Shown here one piece after another: positions 27,824-37,820 of a stretch of 64,000 nt of DNA. Position 1 is the stretch's first letter. Each line of letters opens with the position of its first letter. Both the position numbers and the translations under genes were made by a program. The stretch is from Paenibacillus riograndensis SBR5. GTDB lineage: Bacteria; Bacillota; Bacilli; Paenibacillales; Paenibacillaceae. The notes beneath the pieces were generated by a model. That model searched no databases, was not told where the DNA came from, and saw only the letters and a list, made by a program, of their open reading frames with translations. The stretch spans positions 7,259,216 to 7,323,215 of the forward strand of contig NZ_LN831776.1 in the NCBI RefSeq assembly GCF_000981585.1, in the 5' to 3' direction.

Positions 27824-28900
27824 CGATTAATTCTCCCAAGGTATATAAGGTATGGATACTTTCCTGATCAATTAAAACGTCACAGTTGCTGGCCAATAGT
27901 GTCTCTTCAATAATCCCATTATTATAAAGAGCTTTGTCGATAACAGCTGTCACGTTGACTTCGCAATCGTTAAACACGCGCTTCAACGGTTTCCCGCACA
28001 AGCCAAGTCCATAAATAGCCGAGCAATATCAGGTGAGGCATTTTCTCAAAAATATTCCTGATCAATAAAGATTAGCTCATCATTTTCTTTATTATAAAAA
28101 CAATTCGCCGGAACCAGCTCCCAAAAGCATTTGCTGGTCTTAGCAGCCTTTATGATCGTTTCTCGAATACGGTCAAACTGGGAAACCATCTCATTGACAT
28201 CAAATGTTCCATCCGAAAGTTTCTCGGCCCAACAGTCCCAAAACGTTGGCAAATTCTACCTCAGCATGACCAGCGAATCTTCTTCCATTTTCATTGAAAT
28301 GACATTTACACCTAAGACAACAGGCTCCTCGTGATTTCTCAAGATTCTCAGCAGACCCGCCTTGCCATCAGGATGAAGCGGCCTCTTATGCACCGTACCG
28401 TCACTGCGGACCGTATGGCAAACGTTTGGCGGGCTCACGATACTTCGTGATCGCTGGTTGATCTACGACGCAAGGCGGATCATCTGCACACACCCGCGCT
28501 TCCACAAAGTATGCATCGCACATAAACTCAAATGCTCTGCTGGGAATAACCTCACGCAAAAGGGAGCGTTCGTCGAAGTGGCAGAGATAGTTGTATGAAT
28601 ATACCTCCCGTGTAAAATAATGATCGACCAACAGGTAAAACCACTTTTGTCCTTCAAAGCCCGCAAGCCTTTATCGAGTTTGCAGTTCCGCCTTACTCGG
28701 GAGCGGGTGTTCTCCACTACCCAACAGCGTATCATAGGGCAATCCCGTGTTCGCGGCTCGTTTTCCTGCCCAGTATCTCAATTCAAAAATGATTCTCATA
28801 CAATAGGAGTAAGGGTCCGTGAGTACCTTCTTTTTAAGTTACCAAAGCCTCGACTGAGAAGTCCTTTGGATCCATAACAATCTCTGTAGTCAATCCGATC
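27807..28900 (-). pseudogene. Decayed gene related to the methyltransferase-like protein at 33948-36365
   Basis: Several minus-strand frames hold pieces in order that match the intact protein: RSDGTVHKRPLHPDGKAGLL / VISMKMEEDSLVM (28256-28438) against NNGTVEKCPMYKEGMKGLG / VISFRFEDNRLIM, and VPANCFYNKENDELIFIDQEYF (28046-28130) against IPVNCFFDNGQFLFFDQEF. An upstream piece near 28401-28631 and a 64-codon frame ending inside the LicD start (27807-28001) are probably parts of the same wreck. At least three frameshifts or stops separate them. No start remains. Confidence 0.72.
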
Positions 28901-29025
28901 TTCAAAGGGATGCCAGCAGAAAACAGAATCTTTCCATGGAGAGTTTTCATATTATGCTCTTAATGTATCGTTTAACATGGCCTCCCCCTCCCGGCCCATT
29001 CTCTTACATTCTAAGTTGTAGTAAC

Positions 29026-29871
29026 CTAAGAGTTTTTAACGATTACCACGCTTGATGTGTCACCAATAGAAATTGGCATTAAGGCGTTATTTTGACAAAA
29101 CTCGTCAACCGCTTGCTTGACACCTTTAAATCGAATCGAGAAATAGTCGTGAATTAACAATATCCCGCCAGTTGCAAGTTTTGGATAGAAAAAATCCAAA
29201 CCCGACAAGGTAGGTTTATATAAATCAAAGTCCAGATTTACAAAAACGAAGGTATCTTCAATTCCTGCTGTAGTTTCTGGAAAATAGCCCTTCTTAATGA
29301 CCACCTTTTCTGGAATAGGCATAGACTTCATTACAGCATCAGCGGATGTGAGTCCACCGAATGTGCCAGCTAGTGAGTTTGAAAAACCGTTAGTCAGTTC
29401 CATACCTATATCACGTTGGTCAAATCCTTCAAAGGTATCAAATAGATATAAAGTTTTATCGTAGAACGTTTCATTAATCACTTTGGCAAAAGAACCGCTT
29501 AAAACGCCACATTCAGCGCACGAACCTGTAATTTCTCTATCTCTAAGTATTTCTGCTTGAGATTTTAGAAAAGCAATACGAGCTTTGTATGAGAGAGATA
29601 CTAGACTATCATCTATTTTGCTTTCATTTACACCCATTGAAATAAGTCGCTGGCTTAACAATTCGATATCCATAATTGTGCCAATATAAACTTTATCATA
29701 ATTAAGCGTTACAATATCACTGGGAGCGATAACTGGTACCCCATTTATTGTTCTACCATGCAAGTTCGAATCGTTGTCAATAAAAGCTATACAACTTACA
29801 CCTTTTTTTTGAATTTGCTCAAATATAGACTTTCCAGTAGTACCAGCACCATATATAATCGCTTTTTCCAC
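29026..29871 (-). CDS. TylF/MycF-like methyltransferase with N-terminal Rossmann-like domain
   Basis: 281 residues. Residues 1-85 (KAIIYGAGTTGKSIFEQI ... AFIDNDSNLHGRTINGVPVI) form the small nucleotide-binding domain recurring in this island. Residues about 95-280 resemble the metal-dependent TylF/MycF sugar O-methyltransferases: AECGVLSGSFAKVI (SAM loop), LYLFDTFEGF, VFVNLDFDLYKPT (metal ligands) and GGILLIHDYFS. It probably O-methylates a glycan residue. It lies 17 bp downstream of the LicD gene at 29889 and ends in a gap before the decayed gene. Confidence 0.85.
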   Translation of the reverse strand: MEKAIIYGAGTTGKSIFEQIQKKGVSCIAFIDNDSNLHGRTINGVPVIAPSDIVTLNYDKVYIGTIMDIELLSQRLISMGVNESKIDDSLVSLSYKARIAFLKSQAEILRDREITGSCAECGVLSGSFAKVINETFYDKTLYLFDTFEGFDQRDIGMELTNGFSNSLAGTFGGLTSADAVMKSMPIPEKVVIKKGYFPETTAGIEDTFVFVNLDFDLYKPTLSGLDFFYPKLATGGILLIHDYFSIRFKGVKQAVDEFCQNNALMPISIGDTSSVVIVKNS

Positions 29872-29888
29872 GTTGTCCCCACTCCTTC

Positions 29889-30734
29889 TTAATCCAAAAG
29901 TTTATAATAAGAAACAGGATGTGATTTTCTTTCACTTTCCGGAGGAGTTGTTAGATAAGCACCGAACTTATGCTTTAAGTATGCGTCGGCACTCTCCGCC
30001 CCCAATAAATCCAAATCCTCAAATTTGTAATCAACTGTTTTTTCATACCACTCACGTCTGCCCTCACTTACATTATCTCGTGCAGGAAAAGTTAATACTC
30101 TTACGCGCTGATATTTTTTGCGGTTACTTTTTCCAGCAAAATGCTGCAAATGATTTGATACCATTCCAAGCGGTATTAGGCTAAGCAGTGAGAACACGTA
30201 GCGCAACATTGGATTTTTATCCGTTTTCTTGCCAACTTCTGACCATAAAATTTTCCGGATTATCGTACAGTGAAGATTATGCATCTTCTCGGCCAATTTC
30301 CCGTCAGGGACACTGTCGAAAGGGAAAATATCGATAAATATCCCGGAGTCGTAAGGCAGATGAGCCTGACCTTCCCTAAGGAAATAAGTGTTCTTTCGTC
30401 TAATTTTCCCATATCCCCAACGATAACCGGGGGTTGCCCTCATATCTTGAAAGTAAAATCGCTCATGGTCTAAATCTGTTTCGCACACCTTGCGGAACTT
30501 CTCGTATTCTTCCCGAAGTAGACCAATATCCGCATCATCGTCCCACGGTATGTAGCCTTTATGACGGATTGCGCCAAGCATGGTACCACCGATCATAGCA
30601 TAATTGATGTGATGTAAGCGGCAGATCCGATCCACTTCCGCTAACATTTCAACCTGAATGAGTTGAACGGCTCTTAAGTCCTCCGGAGAAAGCGGGCCTT
30701 TTTTCGCATTATTAGGTTGTATTTCAATTCCCAT
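29889..30734 (-). CDS. LicD-family protein
   Basis: About 281 residues from ATG 30734 (a TTG nine codons upstream is possible). It begins EIQPNNAKKGPLSPEDLRAVQL and contains AMIGGTMLGAIRHKGYIPW then DDDADIGLLREEYEKF, the LicD acidic motif. The C-terminal part YKFEDLDLLGAESADAYLKHKFG is also characteristic. Unlike the LicD at 26657 it has no added Rossmann-like domain. It overlaps the GDPD gene by 11 bp, so the two are coupled. A small LicD remnant of this same subtype lies near 49.8 kb. Confidence 0.9.
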   Translation of the reverse strand: MGIEIQPNNAKKGPLSPEDLRAVQLIQVEMLAEVDRICRLHHINYAMIGGTMLGAIRHKGYIPWDDDADIGLLREEYEKFRKVCETDLDHERFYFQDMRATPGYRWGYGKIRRKNTYFLREGQAHLPYDSGIFIDIFPFDSVPDGKLAEKMHNLHCTIIRKILWSEVGKKTDKNPMLRYVFSLLSLIPLGMVSNHLQHFAGKSNRKKYQRVRVLTFPARDNVSEGRREWYEKTVDYKFEDLDLLGAESADAYLKHKFGAYLTTPPESERKSHPVSYYKLLD

Positions 30735-31452
30735 CTGCCAAAACACCCTTCGCCCAGTCAATTCTGTTAACCATCACCGCGTCTACACCGAGATCCCTTG
30801 CAAGGCTTAGATCATCATCGTTCGTTACCGTCCAAGGGCGTATCAATATGCCCCGTTTGCGACAATCTTCCGCGAGTGATGGATAGCGCAGCATATGAAT
30901 GCTAGGATGTAGCGCTTCAGCTCCAACCTTTTCGCATTGCTCCCCAGTGACCAATATTTCCCCGCCGCATAGCAGCGCAGTTTTGGATGACGGTTCAAGC
31001 AGCTTTATTTTCTGAACAGAATAGTGGTTAAATGACGACCATATAATCCTGTCGCAGATCCCGTACTTTTCTACTAATTTTAACGCAATAGGTTCAATCC
31101 CATCATAATAGATGACACCTGTTTTCAACTCTATATTGATAGTCAATCCTGTCGGTTTCAATAATTCCAATACTTCTGCTAGCGTTGGCACTTCCATAAA
31201 GAACGGCTCAGTGCGACCGCTTTTATTGAAATTGAGCTTTTTTATTTCAGAAAGGGTAAAGTCCTTTACCCACCCTTGTCCATTGCTCGTTCGGTCAACA
31301 GTTTCGTCGTGGATGACGACGATCTCTCTGTCCTTGGTAAGCTGAATGTCAAGCTCTACTCCGTCAGCACCCATTTGGGCTCCCATTTGAAAACCAACAA
31401 GCGTATTCTCCGGCGCGGAAGAATAGGCCCCGCGATGACCCCATATTTTCAT
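30724..31452 (-). CDS. Glycerophosphodiester phosphodiesterase
   Basis: 242 residues from ATG 31452, 8 bp after GGGCGGAG and overlapping the stop of the preceding gene (TAATG). The GDPD signature is complete: IWGHRGAYSSAPENT, GADGVELDIQLTKD and VVIHDETVDRTSNG, with the HRG histidine, the E-x-D pair and the second histidine. No signal peptide, so it is cytoplasmic. It hydrolyses glycerophosphodiesters to glycerol-3-phosphate plus alcohol. A degraded second GDPD lies at 44869-45128, so GDPD genes have been duplicated or shuffled in the island. Confidence 0.93.
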   Translation of the reverse strand: MKIWGHRGAYSSAPENTLVGFQMGAQMGADGVELDIQLTKDREIVVIHDETVDRTSNGQGWVKDFTLSEIKKLNFNKSGRTEPFFMEVPTLAEVLELLKPTGLTINIELKTGVIYYDGIEPIALKLVEKYGICDRIIWSSFNHYSVQKIKLLEPSSKTALLCGGEILVTGEQCEKVGAEALHPSIHMLRYPSLAEDCRKRGILIRPWTVTNDDDLSLARDLGVDAVMVNRIDWAKGVLADGN

Positions 31453-32771
31453 TAAAGCCACTCCGCCCTTCCATGTGTAACGATCTTATCTTTACCCGCG
31501 CCAAATCTCACAAAACGAATCTGTCTCTGCTCTGTGTTAACGAGCATAATATCAAATGCTTCTTGCGACGGTTCCCCGAGTTTTCGATCAGGGGTGATAA
31601 AGCCTTCCGGCTTATATTCCGTAAATGCTTCACACTTGGAATTCACTATGGATATAATAGGAAAGCTTTCTTCATTGTCCAAAAAATCTGCATGGTTATG
31701 ACCATTTATATAGGCAAGTATTTTTCCGGCATGATTGTTCAACAACCCCATCAACTCGTTTTCGCCACGTATTTCCTTTGCCCAATACTGTAAGCGGCTA
31801 ATAGACGTTAAGTGGGAAAAGATCACAATTTGCCAATCATCAGGCGTGTTTTCTAGTTTCTTATTTAGCCACTGGATGCACGCTGCGTTGTATCCATAAC
31901 GCAAAGCCTCGTCCGGATCGAAGGAATCTAGGAATATAAACCGCAGTTTGTGGGCTTCAAAATCAATGGAATATCTCGGTTCATTTCTGCCTAAATAAAG
32001 CTCGCATTGTTCTTTTAAGGAAAACCGATCTGGATTATTCCTGAAATAGTTGGTATCATGATTGCCAAGCACCGTCCATACAGGTATTTCACACTTTTTC
32101 AAGTCTCCAAGAACCTGTTCTACATAATAACGGCTTACGTCACGCGTTATCATGCCATCAGTGAAATCGCCGAGATGAATAATCCCATCAAACCCCAATT
32201 CATCATGAAGTTGTTGAATGGATACAGACGTGTCATCCCATGTTCCGTTTACTGTATAATGTGTATCGGTCAACAACGCAAAGGAAAGTTCATTTTTTTC
32301 CCGTATATCCATAACACGCTTCGAGACCCGCTCTATTTCTTTTCTGAGCCACGGCTTCATTTCAGGCAGGGGAGTTGCATTTTTTTCAAAAGAAAGAATA
32401 TCATTGATATCCTCAAAACCTTCAAATTCTGTTCCATTCATTTTCCTTAGACATACACGAAAGTAAACACACTCCGTAAACATATAATCGTCTTGCCTGT
32501 AACTGTTGCCGCTCAAATCCTGCCGGTAAACCGTCCAGCTTTCGTCTGGAGCATAGTTATAGGTGTAAATCCAAGAATTTTCCACCTCCGCCGCGTAGGT
32601 TGCAACGTTGAACTTATACTCCGAATCCATAAGCCGCAGTAAATCGCCAGGTTGTGCCAAATAAAAAAATGGGGTGCTTAGCATCTCAGGATGTCCCAGC
32701 TCTTGCAGGCCATCACCTGCGCGTATTTTCATCCCTGCAAGACCCGTTAATGATAGCTTCAAGCGTTCCAC
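31452..32771 (-). CDS. Calcineurin-like metallophosphoesterase
   Basis: 439 residues. The C-terminal two-thirds is a metallophosphoesterase with all motifs: LLTDTHYT (D-x-H), HLGDFTDG (GD-xx-D), VLGNHDTNYF (GNHD), IFSHLTS and YINGHNHADF (GH-x-H). The N-terminal ~150 residues (LFYLAQPGDLLRL, WTVYRQDLSGNSYRQDDYMF) form an extra beta-rich region I cannot assign. No signal peptide. It probably hydrolyses a phosphodiester or phosphomonoester and is coupled to the GDPD downstream. Confidence 0.87.
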   Translation of the reverse strand: MERLKLSLTGLAGMKIRAGDGLQELGHPEMLSTPFFYLAQPGDLLRLMDSEYKFNVATYAAEVENSWIYTYNYAPDESWTVYRQDLSGNSYRQDDYMFTECVYFRVCLRKMNGTEFEGFEDINDILSFEKNATPLPEMKPWLRKEIERVSKRVMDIREKNELSFALLTDTHYTVNGTWDDTSVSIQQLHDELGFDGIIHLGDFTDGMITRDVSRYYVEQVLGDLKKCEIPVWTVLGNHDTNYFRNNPDRFSLKEQCELYLGRNEPRYSIDFEAHKLRFIFLDSFDPDEALRYGYNAACIQWLNKKLENTPDDWQIVIFSHLTSISRLQYWAKEIRGENELMGLLNNHAGKILAYINGHNHADFLDNEESFPIISIVNSKCEAFTEYKPEGFITPDRKLGEPSQEAFDIMLVNTEQRQIRFVRFGAGKDKIVTHGRAEWL

Positions 32772-32778
32772 TCCTCAA

Positions 32779-33900
32779 TTACATTTCATAACGATTATCT
32801 TTTGCTTCTTTCAGCTCTTTTCTTGCTGCATCCAGGGAGTTTCTGACGATTTGCCACATATCGTAATATTTGTATTCAGCCAGCCTGCCGCCGAAAATGA
32901 CGTTTTCTTCTCCTTCAGCAAGCTCTTTGTAACTTAAATAACGCGCGCTGTTCTTTAGATCATTAACCGGATAATAGGGTTCATCTCCGTTTTCATACTC
33001 TTTTGAATACTCGCGCGTAACTACGGTTTTAGGCTGAGTGCCAAATTCAAAGTGTTTATGCTCGATAATGCGGGTAAACGGTGTTTCCTTATCCGTATAA
33101 TTTACAACAGCGTTACCTTGGAAATTGGGTTGATCAAGGATTTCCGAGTCAAAACGCAGTGTACGGTACTCTAGCGGACCGAACTGATAATTAAAGAACT
33201 CATCAAGCATTCCTGTGTAAATAGTCTTTGTGGCAATGTGATCAAAGTAGTCTCTTTGTGCAAAATAATCCGTATTCAGTCTAACCTCGCTGCCTTCAAG
33301 CAACTTTTTAATGATCCCCGTATACCCTCCGACAGGTATTCCTTGATACTGGTCGTTAAAATAATTATTATCCCAAGTGAAACGAACGGGCAGGCGCTTA
33401 ATAATAAACGCAGGCAAGTCCTTGCAGTCACGCCCCCATTGTTTTTCTGTATAGCCTTTGATCAGTTTTTCGTAAATATCGCGTCCGACCAATGAAAGAG
33501 CTTGTTCTTCAAGGTTTTGTGGCTCTTCACATTTCAAGCGTTGCGTCTCTATAATCTTTTCTGCTTCTGTCGGATCGGAAACTCCCCACAACCGATAAAA
33601 TGTATTCATATTAAAAGGCAGATTGTATATCTCGCCATTAAAATTTGCTATTGGCGAATTGGTATAACGATTGAACGTCGCAAAACGATTAACATACTCC
33701 CATACTTCTTTATCGTTGGTGTGGAAAATATGCGCACCGTATTTGTGCACATTAATCCCTTCCACTTGTTCCGTATAAATATTTCCTCCGATATGGTCAC
33801 GCTTATCTATTACTAAGCAAGTTTTATTACACTTCATGGCTTCATGTGCAAATATTGCACCATAGGGCCCTGCACCGACAATCAAGTAATCGTACTTCAT
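32779..33900 (-). CDS. glf: UDP-galactopyranose mutase
   Basis: A 373-residue FAD enzyme converting UDP-galactopyranose to UDP-galactofuranose. YLIVGAGPYGAIFAHEA is the FAD-binding loop, and RDHIGGNIYTE, KYGAHIFHTND, GYTEKQWGRD and GRLAEYKYYDM are the family blocks. Length is typical of bacterial Glf. It implies that the island's glycan contains galactofuranose. It is in the same run as the metallophosphoesterase (7-bp gap). Confidence 0.96.
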   Translation of the reverse strand: MKYDYLIVGAGPYGAIFAHEAMKCNKTCLVIDKRDHIGGNIYTEQVEGINVHKYGAHIFHTNDKEVWEYVNRFATFNRYTNSPIANFNGEIYNLPFNMNTFYRLWGVSDPTEAEKIIETQRLKCEEPQNLEEQALSLVGRDIYEKLIKGYTEKQWGRDCKDLPAFIIKRLPVRFTWDNNYFNDQYQGIPVGGYTGIIKKLLEGSEVRLNTDYFAQRDYFDHIATKTIYTGMLDEFFNYQFGPLEYRTLRFDSEILDQPNFQGNAVVNYTDKETPFTRIIEHKHFEFGTQPKTVVTREYSKEYENGDEPYYPVNDLKNSARYLSYKELAEGEENVIFGGRLAEYKYYDMWQIVRNSLDAARKELKEAKDNRYEM

Positions 33901-33947
33901 GAATACAACACCGCCTTTTTAAACAGGTAGATATTTCCCTTGCAATT

Positions 33948-36365
33948 CTAGATTAAGGTCTTGTTAATCATTTGTTGAAGCTTGGTAGAACTGGTGCTTT
34001 CTGTATAGGGTATAAACTCCATATTCGAACCCAATGTCTGCAATTGCTTTTGTAGCCAATACCATTCTTGTTCGTGGTCGGTGCCAGAAAAATGACAATC
34101 ATAGCGAAGTTGCTTCCATGCTTCCAGCTTGTTCGTATTATGGAAGTCCACTGCAATTGCCCGATCCACATATTTAATCTGCTGTACAATCGCCAAGCGC
34201 TCTTCAAATGAGATAAACGGCCTTTTTCTCTTATCATGCTCAGCCAGTTCGTCAGTCAAAACGCCGGCAATCAAATACTCACATTGTTCCTTGCTCTTAC
34301 GAAGAATGTTCAAATGTCCGATATGGAAAAGATCAAACACTCCTGTCACATAACCAATATTGTATTTCCCATTTGAATGGGGAATAATCTCAACATTTCC
34401 CAACATTTCATCAAATGCTCGTTGATAGATGCGGTAATCCTTGATGCCCATTCTCTCAAGCTGTCTAGCAATCTCGTCATAAGCAGCATTACAAATAATT
34501 ACTCTGTACTGCCCTGGAGTCAGTTCCTGAAGAACCTGTGGACTCTTGATAAGAAACCCGAGCTTTTCTGTATTCCACTTGGTCTCATCATTATCAACAA
34601 TGAAAGCAGGCGGATAACTGGCTGCATATTTTTTGAGATAGTGGTCCATCATCCGTCCGGCACCAAAAAGCACTATTAATTTCCCTTCAGCTCCATCAAC
34701 TGCAGCAAATGTTCGTTCCGGTATATTCACATGGATTTGTTGAGGCTTTTTGTCCATAAGCAATAACCTTCCATTTCGCATTATGTTTTTGGGGTCAGTT
34801 GATACCCATTTATAAAATTGTTTGTACATTTCACGCTGCCGAAGCTGGTCTTGAAACCGGCTTTCTTCCTGCAAAAAAACGGGCCATAAATCTGTAAGAC
34901 CATAGCGCTCCTGCATTTCATGGCGTGGCACGTAATGCTCTGTGTGAGGAGCAAACCAATATATATCATTAATCGCACGAAACATAATGTATTTGGCGGG
35001 ATAGTTCTCTTTTACAAATTCTTGGTCAAAAAATAGAAACTGTCCATTATCAAAAAAACAATTCACTGGTATCATTTCCAGATAAGCTTTAGACAGAATC
35101 GGTCCCCATTCGGCATTCGGATCTAATTCAGCTAGCACATTTTTATCCGCTGGCATATGTTCTGAAGATTGTAAAATGTATTTATAGAGTTCATCCAAAT
35201 ATCTGATAAAGCCGTCCGTATCATAAGTTACCAATTCTCGTAAGTAAACTGATAAGGTAGGCGCTAGAATTCGCGGCATAATAAGCCGGTTATCTTCGAA
35301 TCTGAATGAAATAACCGGAATATCATGAGATTCCAAATCAATTAGGTTCTTGCAAAGCCGCCCTAGTCCCTTCATCCCTTCTTTGTACATCGGACATTTT
35401 TCGACTGTCCCATTGTTATGGATGGATGTTGAAAAACATTCCTCTCTGTTCCTTTCGCTTGATACAGCTGCATACACTACAGAGCTCAAGTCTGCATTAC
35501 TACATTCAGCAAGCAAGGAATTAGCAAAGAACTGAAGTAGGCCATTAGCAATCAATGGACCGTATAGATTACGCGAGTCTATAACAAGGCTATCCTGCTT
35601 AACTTGATAAGGCCGAAGCCTCTCGCTAAGCTCTTCTCCAGGTGGAAATTCATCCGTATAAACCAACTGCGGCAGCAAGTGATCTGGAAACGGATAGTAA
35701 AGCTTTATGTTTAATAACCCTACTTGCTTCAATACATCTAGTAGTTCCGGTTTACTTAAAGAAGGCATTAACGCTCCCGTAGGATAATTATTCAGACCAT
35801 CAAAGGGAATCCCTGTCGAAAGATCGGGGGTTCCACACAGATACTGAACACCCAGTCGATTAGATACAGCAAACAATAATTTCCCATCTTCTGCAAGCAG
35901 AGATTTAACTTGGCGTAATAAGGAGATATAGCCTTGTCCAGCGAATATAGGTTCCCGAGAATCCGGGCCTACAATCATTACAATATAGTCAAAAGCACTA
36001 TCAGACGGCAACACAGAATTATCCCCACATAAAACCTGAAGCTCTGATTTTTCACTCCAGCGTGTTCTGATGCATTTAGCTCGATATGCATCTGCCTCCA
36101 AGACAGTTACTGAGCTGCACCGATCACATAGCATACCGGTATGAGCGCCGAAACCACCGCCAAGCTGAAGTAGGGACGAATTACTACGAAATGGGTACCA
36201 ACTCAAGAGTCCAGCTGGTTGATCACTTAAATGATAAAAGACTTGCCAACGATGATCCCGCGTTATTACGTTGCTAAAATCTCCGGTTGGATTTGAAAGT
36301 ATATAATTTCCTATTTCGGCATCTAATTGGGATGCCGGATTTACTGAATAACCGGAAGCAGTCAT
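33948..36365 (-). CDS. Three-part fusion: methyltransferase-like, Rossmann-like and cytidylyltransferase domains
   Basis: 805 residues. Residues about 55-230 resemble a class-I methyltransferase (LLQLGGGFGAHTGMLCDRC, FDYIVMIVGPDS, LLAEDGKLLFAVSNR). A middle region (about 300-540) contains IPVNCFFDNGQFLFFDQEF, conserved in related proteins but unassigned. Residues about 565-650 form the island's recurrent Rossmann-like domain (KLIVLFGAGRMMDHYLKKY). Residues about 670-800 are a TagD-like cytidylyltransferase: YVTGVFDLFHIGHLNILRKS with HIGH, and TESTSSTKL. The last domain probably makes a CDP-activated polyol or amine. A decayed relative lies at 27807-28900. Confidence 0.85.
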   Translation of the reverse strand: MTASGYSVNPASQLDAEIGNYILSNPTGDFSNVITRDHRWQVFYHLSDQPAGLLSWYPFRSNSSLLQLGGGFGAHTGMLCDRCSSVTVLEADAYRAKCIRTRWSEKSELQVLCGDNSVLPSDSAFDYIVMIVGPDSREPIFAGQGYISLLRQVKSLLAEDGKLLFAVSNRLGVQYLCGTPDLSTGIPFDGLNNYPTGALMPSLSKPELLDVLKQVGLLNIKLYYPFPDHLLPQLVYTDEFPPGEELSERLRPYQVKQDSLVIDSRNLYGPLIANGLLQFFANSLLAECSNADLSSVVYAAVSSERNREECFSTSIHNNGTVEKCPMYKEGMKGLGRLCKNLIDLESHDIPVISFRFEDNRLIMPRILAPTLSVYLRELVTYDTDGFIRYLDELYKYILQSSEHMPADKNVLAELDPNAEWGPILSKAYLEMIPVNCFFDNGQFLFFDQEFVKENYPAKYIMFRAINDIYWFAPHTEHYVPRHEMQERYGLTDLWPVFLQEESRFQDQLRQREMYKQFYKWVSTDPKNIMRNGRLLLMDKKPQQIHVNIPERTFAAVDGAEGKLIVLFGAGRMMDHYLKKYAASYPPAFIVDNDETKWNTEKLGFLIKSPQVLQELTPGQYRVIICNAAYDEIARQLERMGIKDYRIYQRAFDEMLGNVEIIPHSNGKYNIGYVTGVFDLFHIGHLNILRKSKEQCEYLIAGVLTDELAEHDKRKRPFISFEERLAIVQQIKYVDRAIAVDFHNTNKLEAWKQLRYDCHFSGTDHEQEWYWLQKQLQTLGSNMEFIPYTESTSSTKLQQMINKTLI

Positions 36366-36401
36366 CCTTTGCCCTCGCTTTCCTTCTAAGGTCCAGCAAG
36401 T

Positions 36402-37775
36402 TTAATGCTTATTCAGAAACCGACTGGTAGAAATGATAGGATTTAATGGAAGATAGTAAATCCCAATATTATTTGGTGAGATATTCATACTGGTTAATTG
36501 TGCTGATATATCCATGCTATTTGCACGGTTTGCAATTAAGTAGTAAGCATGCGGGTAGGCAGCGACGGCTTCTTGCGGTGAAAGCACTTCATTCCCCAAA
36601 CATAGACTTCCCCACTTGTTGCTATCATTATCACAAAAACATGTGATGTTGGAAATTCCATTCATACCCATGAAAAAATTCGCGAACATTCCGATTTTCC
36701 CGCATCCGAATATAACCACCTGTTTTGGGGAAGCCATTTGTGATAGAAAATCGAAGTATGACCTGAACTCGGCTTCTGCCTTCTCACGAATATAATGCTC
36801 AAAACGTTCCAGATCCTCGAGAAACATTCTCAGATTCATCCAAACATCAATCGAAAAATCTTCTTGTACAAGATAGCCGTCATGATAACTGTTCTTTAAC
36901 AGCTTCCAAAAATCCCAAACTATGGTATGTGTATTTGGGTTATCATAAAAAACTGCTCTTAGAAGCGAATTCAAACAGATGGTCGCAACTGCCCGACTGA
37001 CAGTTCTTATACGTGCATGGTCTTCAGGAAAGAAATTCATTACCCAATCCACGATATACTGGCTTTCTTGCAGATCATATTGAAAACCTTTGGGACTGTT
37101 CATGGAAGAACCGGCATTATCCCTTCGATAATGATAAAACGTGGAAGGAATAAAGATTCCCTTTTCAACTAATAATGCTACTTGATAACGAAACCCGGCG
37201 TCCTGATAAGCTGCACCTTGAGTTTCATTCAGACGTATATTATACTTTTGAATGAATTGACGTTTATAGATTCCATTCCACATAAATGTATCAATAGGGA
37301 CCAATCGATTAGTATAATCAGTATGCGAAACCCGCTTGACACTGGTTGAGGAAGAACCAAATAGCTTATACTCTAAAGTCTGGCGACCTTTGGGAACATC
37401 TGCAAAAAAGAAAAAGTCGGATTTTACAAAATCAGCATCATTTTTTATCGCTACATCATACAATGTTTGAAACATCTCAGGCTCTATATAATCATCGGTT
37501 TCTACGATTCCCAAATATTTACCTTTAGCAACATCAAATCCCCAATTCACCTGGTATCCATAACTTTTTCGATCTGAATCTAAAATGCGGATGCGGCTGT
37601 CACGAGTGGCGTATTCCTGCAGTATTTCCCGTGTGCCATCAGTAGACCCAGCATCAACACAAATGATTTCAATATCTTGTAGCGTCTGTGCTACAACACT
37701 ATCCATGCATTCTTTTATATATGTCGCAATATTAAGTGAAGGCATTATAATTGACACTTTCGGCATGAATGACAC
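36402..37775 (-). CDS. Family 2 glycosyltransferase with C-terminal Rossmann-like domain
   Basis: 457 residues. The GT-A domain (about 5-220) has VSIIMPSLNIATYIKECM, CVDAGSTDGTREIL and the metal site GIVETDDYIE. A helical region follows. Residues about 345-440 (QVVIFGCGKIGMFANFF ... CFCDNDSNKWGSLCLGNEV) form the nucleotide-binding accessory domain shared across the island. A close architectural relative is at 38851. The acceptor is unknown. Confidence 0.88.
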   Translation of the reverse strand: MSFMPKVSIIMPSLNIATYIKECMDSVVAQTLQDIEIICVDAGSTDGTREILQEYATRDSRIRILDSDRKSYGYQVNWGFDVAKGKYLGIVETDDYIEPEMFQTLYDVAIKNDADFVKSDFFFFADVPKGRQTLEYKLFGSSSTSVKRVSHTDYTNRLVPIDTFMWNGIYKRQFIQKYNIRLNETQGAAYQDAGFRYQVALLVEKGIFIPSTFYHYRRDNAGSSMNSPKGFQYDLQESQYIVDWVMNFFPEDHARIRTVSRAVATICLNSLLRAVFYDNPNTHTIVWDFWKLLKNSYHDGYLVQEDFSIDVWMNLRMFLEDLERFEHYIREKAEAEFRSYFDFLSQMASPKQVVIFGCGKIGMFANFFMGMNGISNITCFCDNDSNKWGSLCLGNEVLSPQEAVAAYPHAYYLIANRANSMDISAQLTSMNISPNNIGIYYLPLNPIISTSRFLNKH

Positions 37776-37820
37776 CCCCTATTTTAATCATGTGTCTCAA
37801 AATCCCTCTCAAAATTCCGC

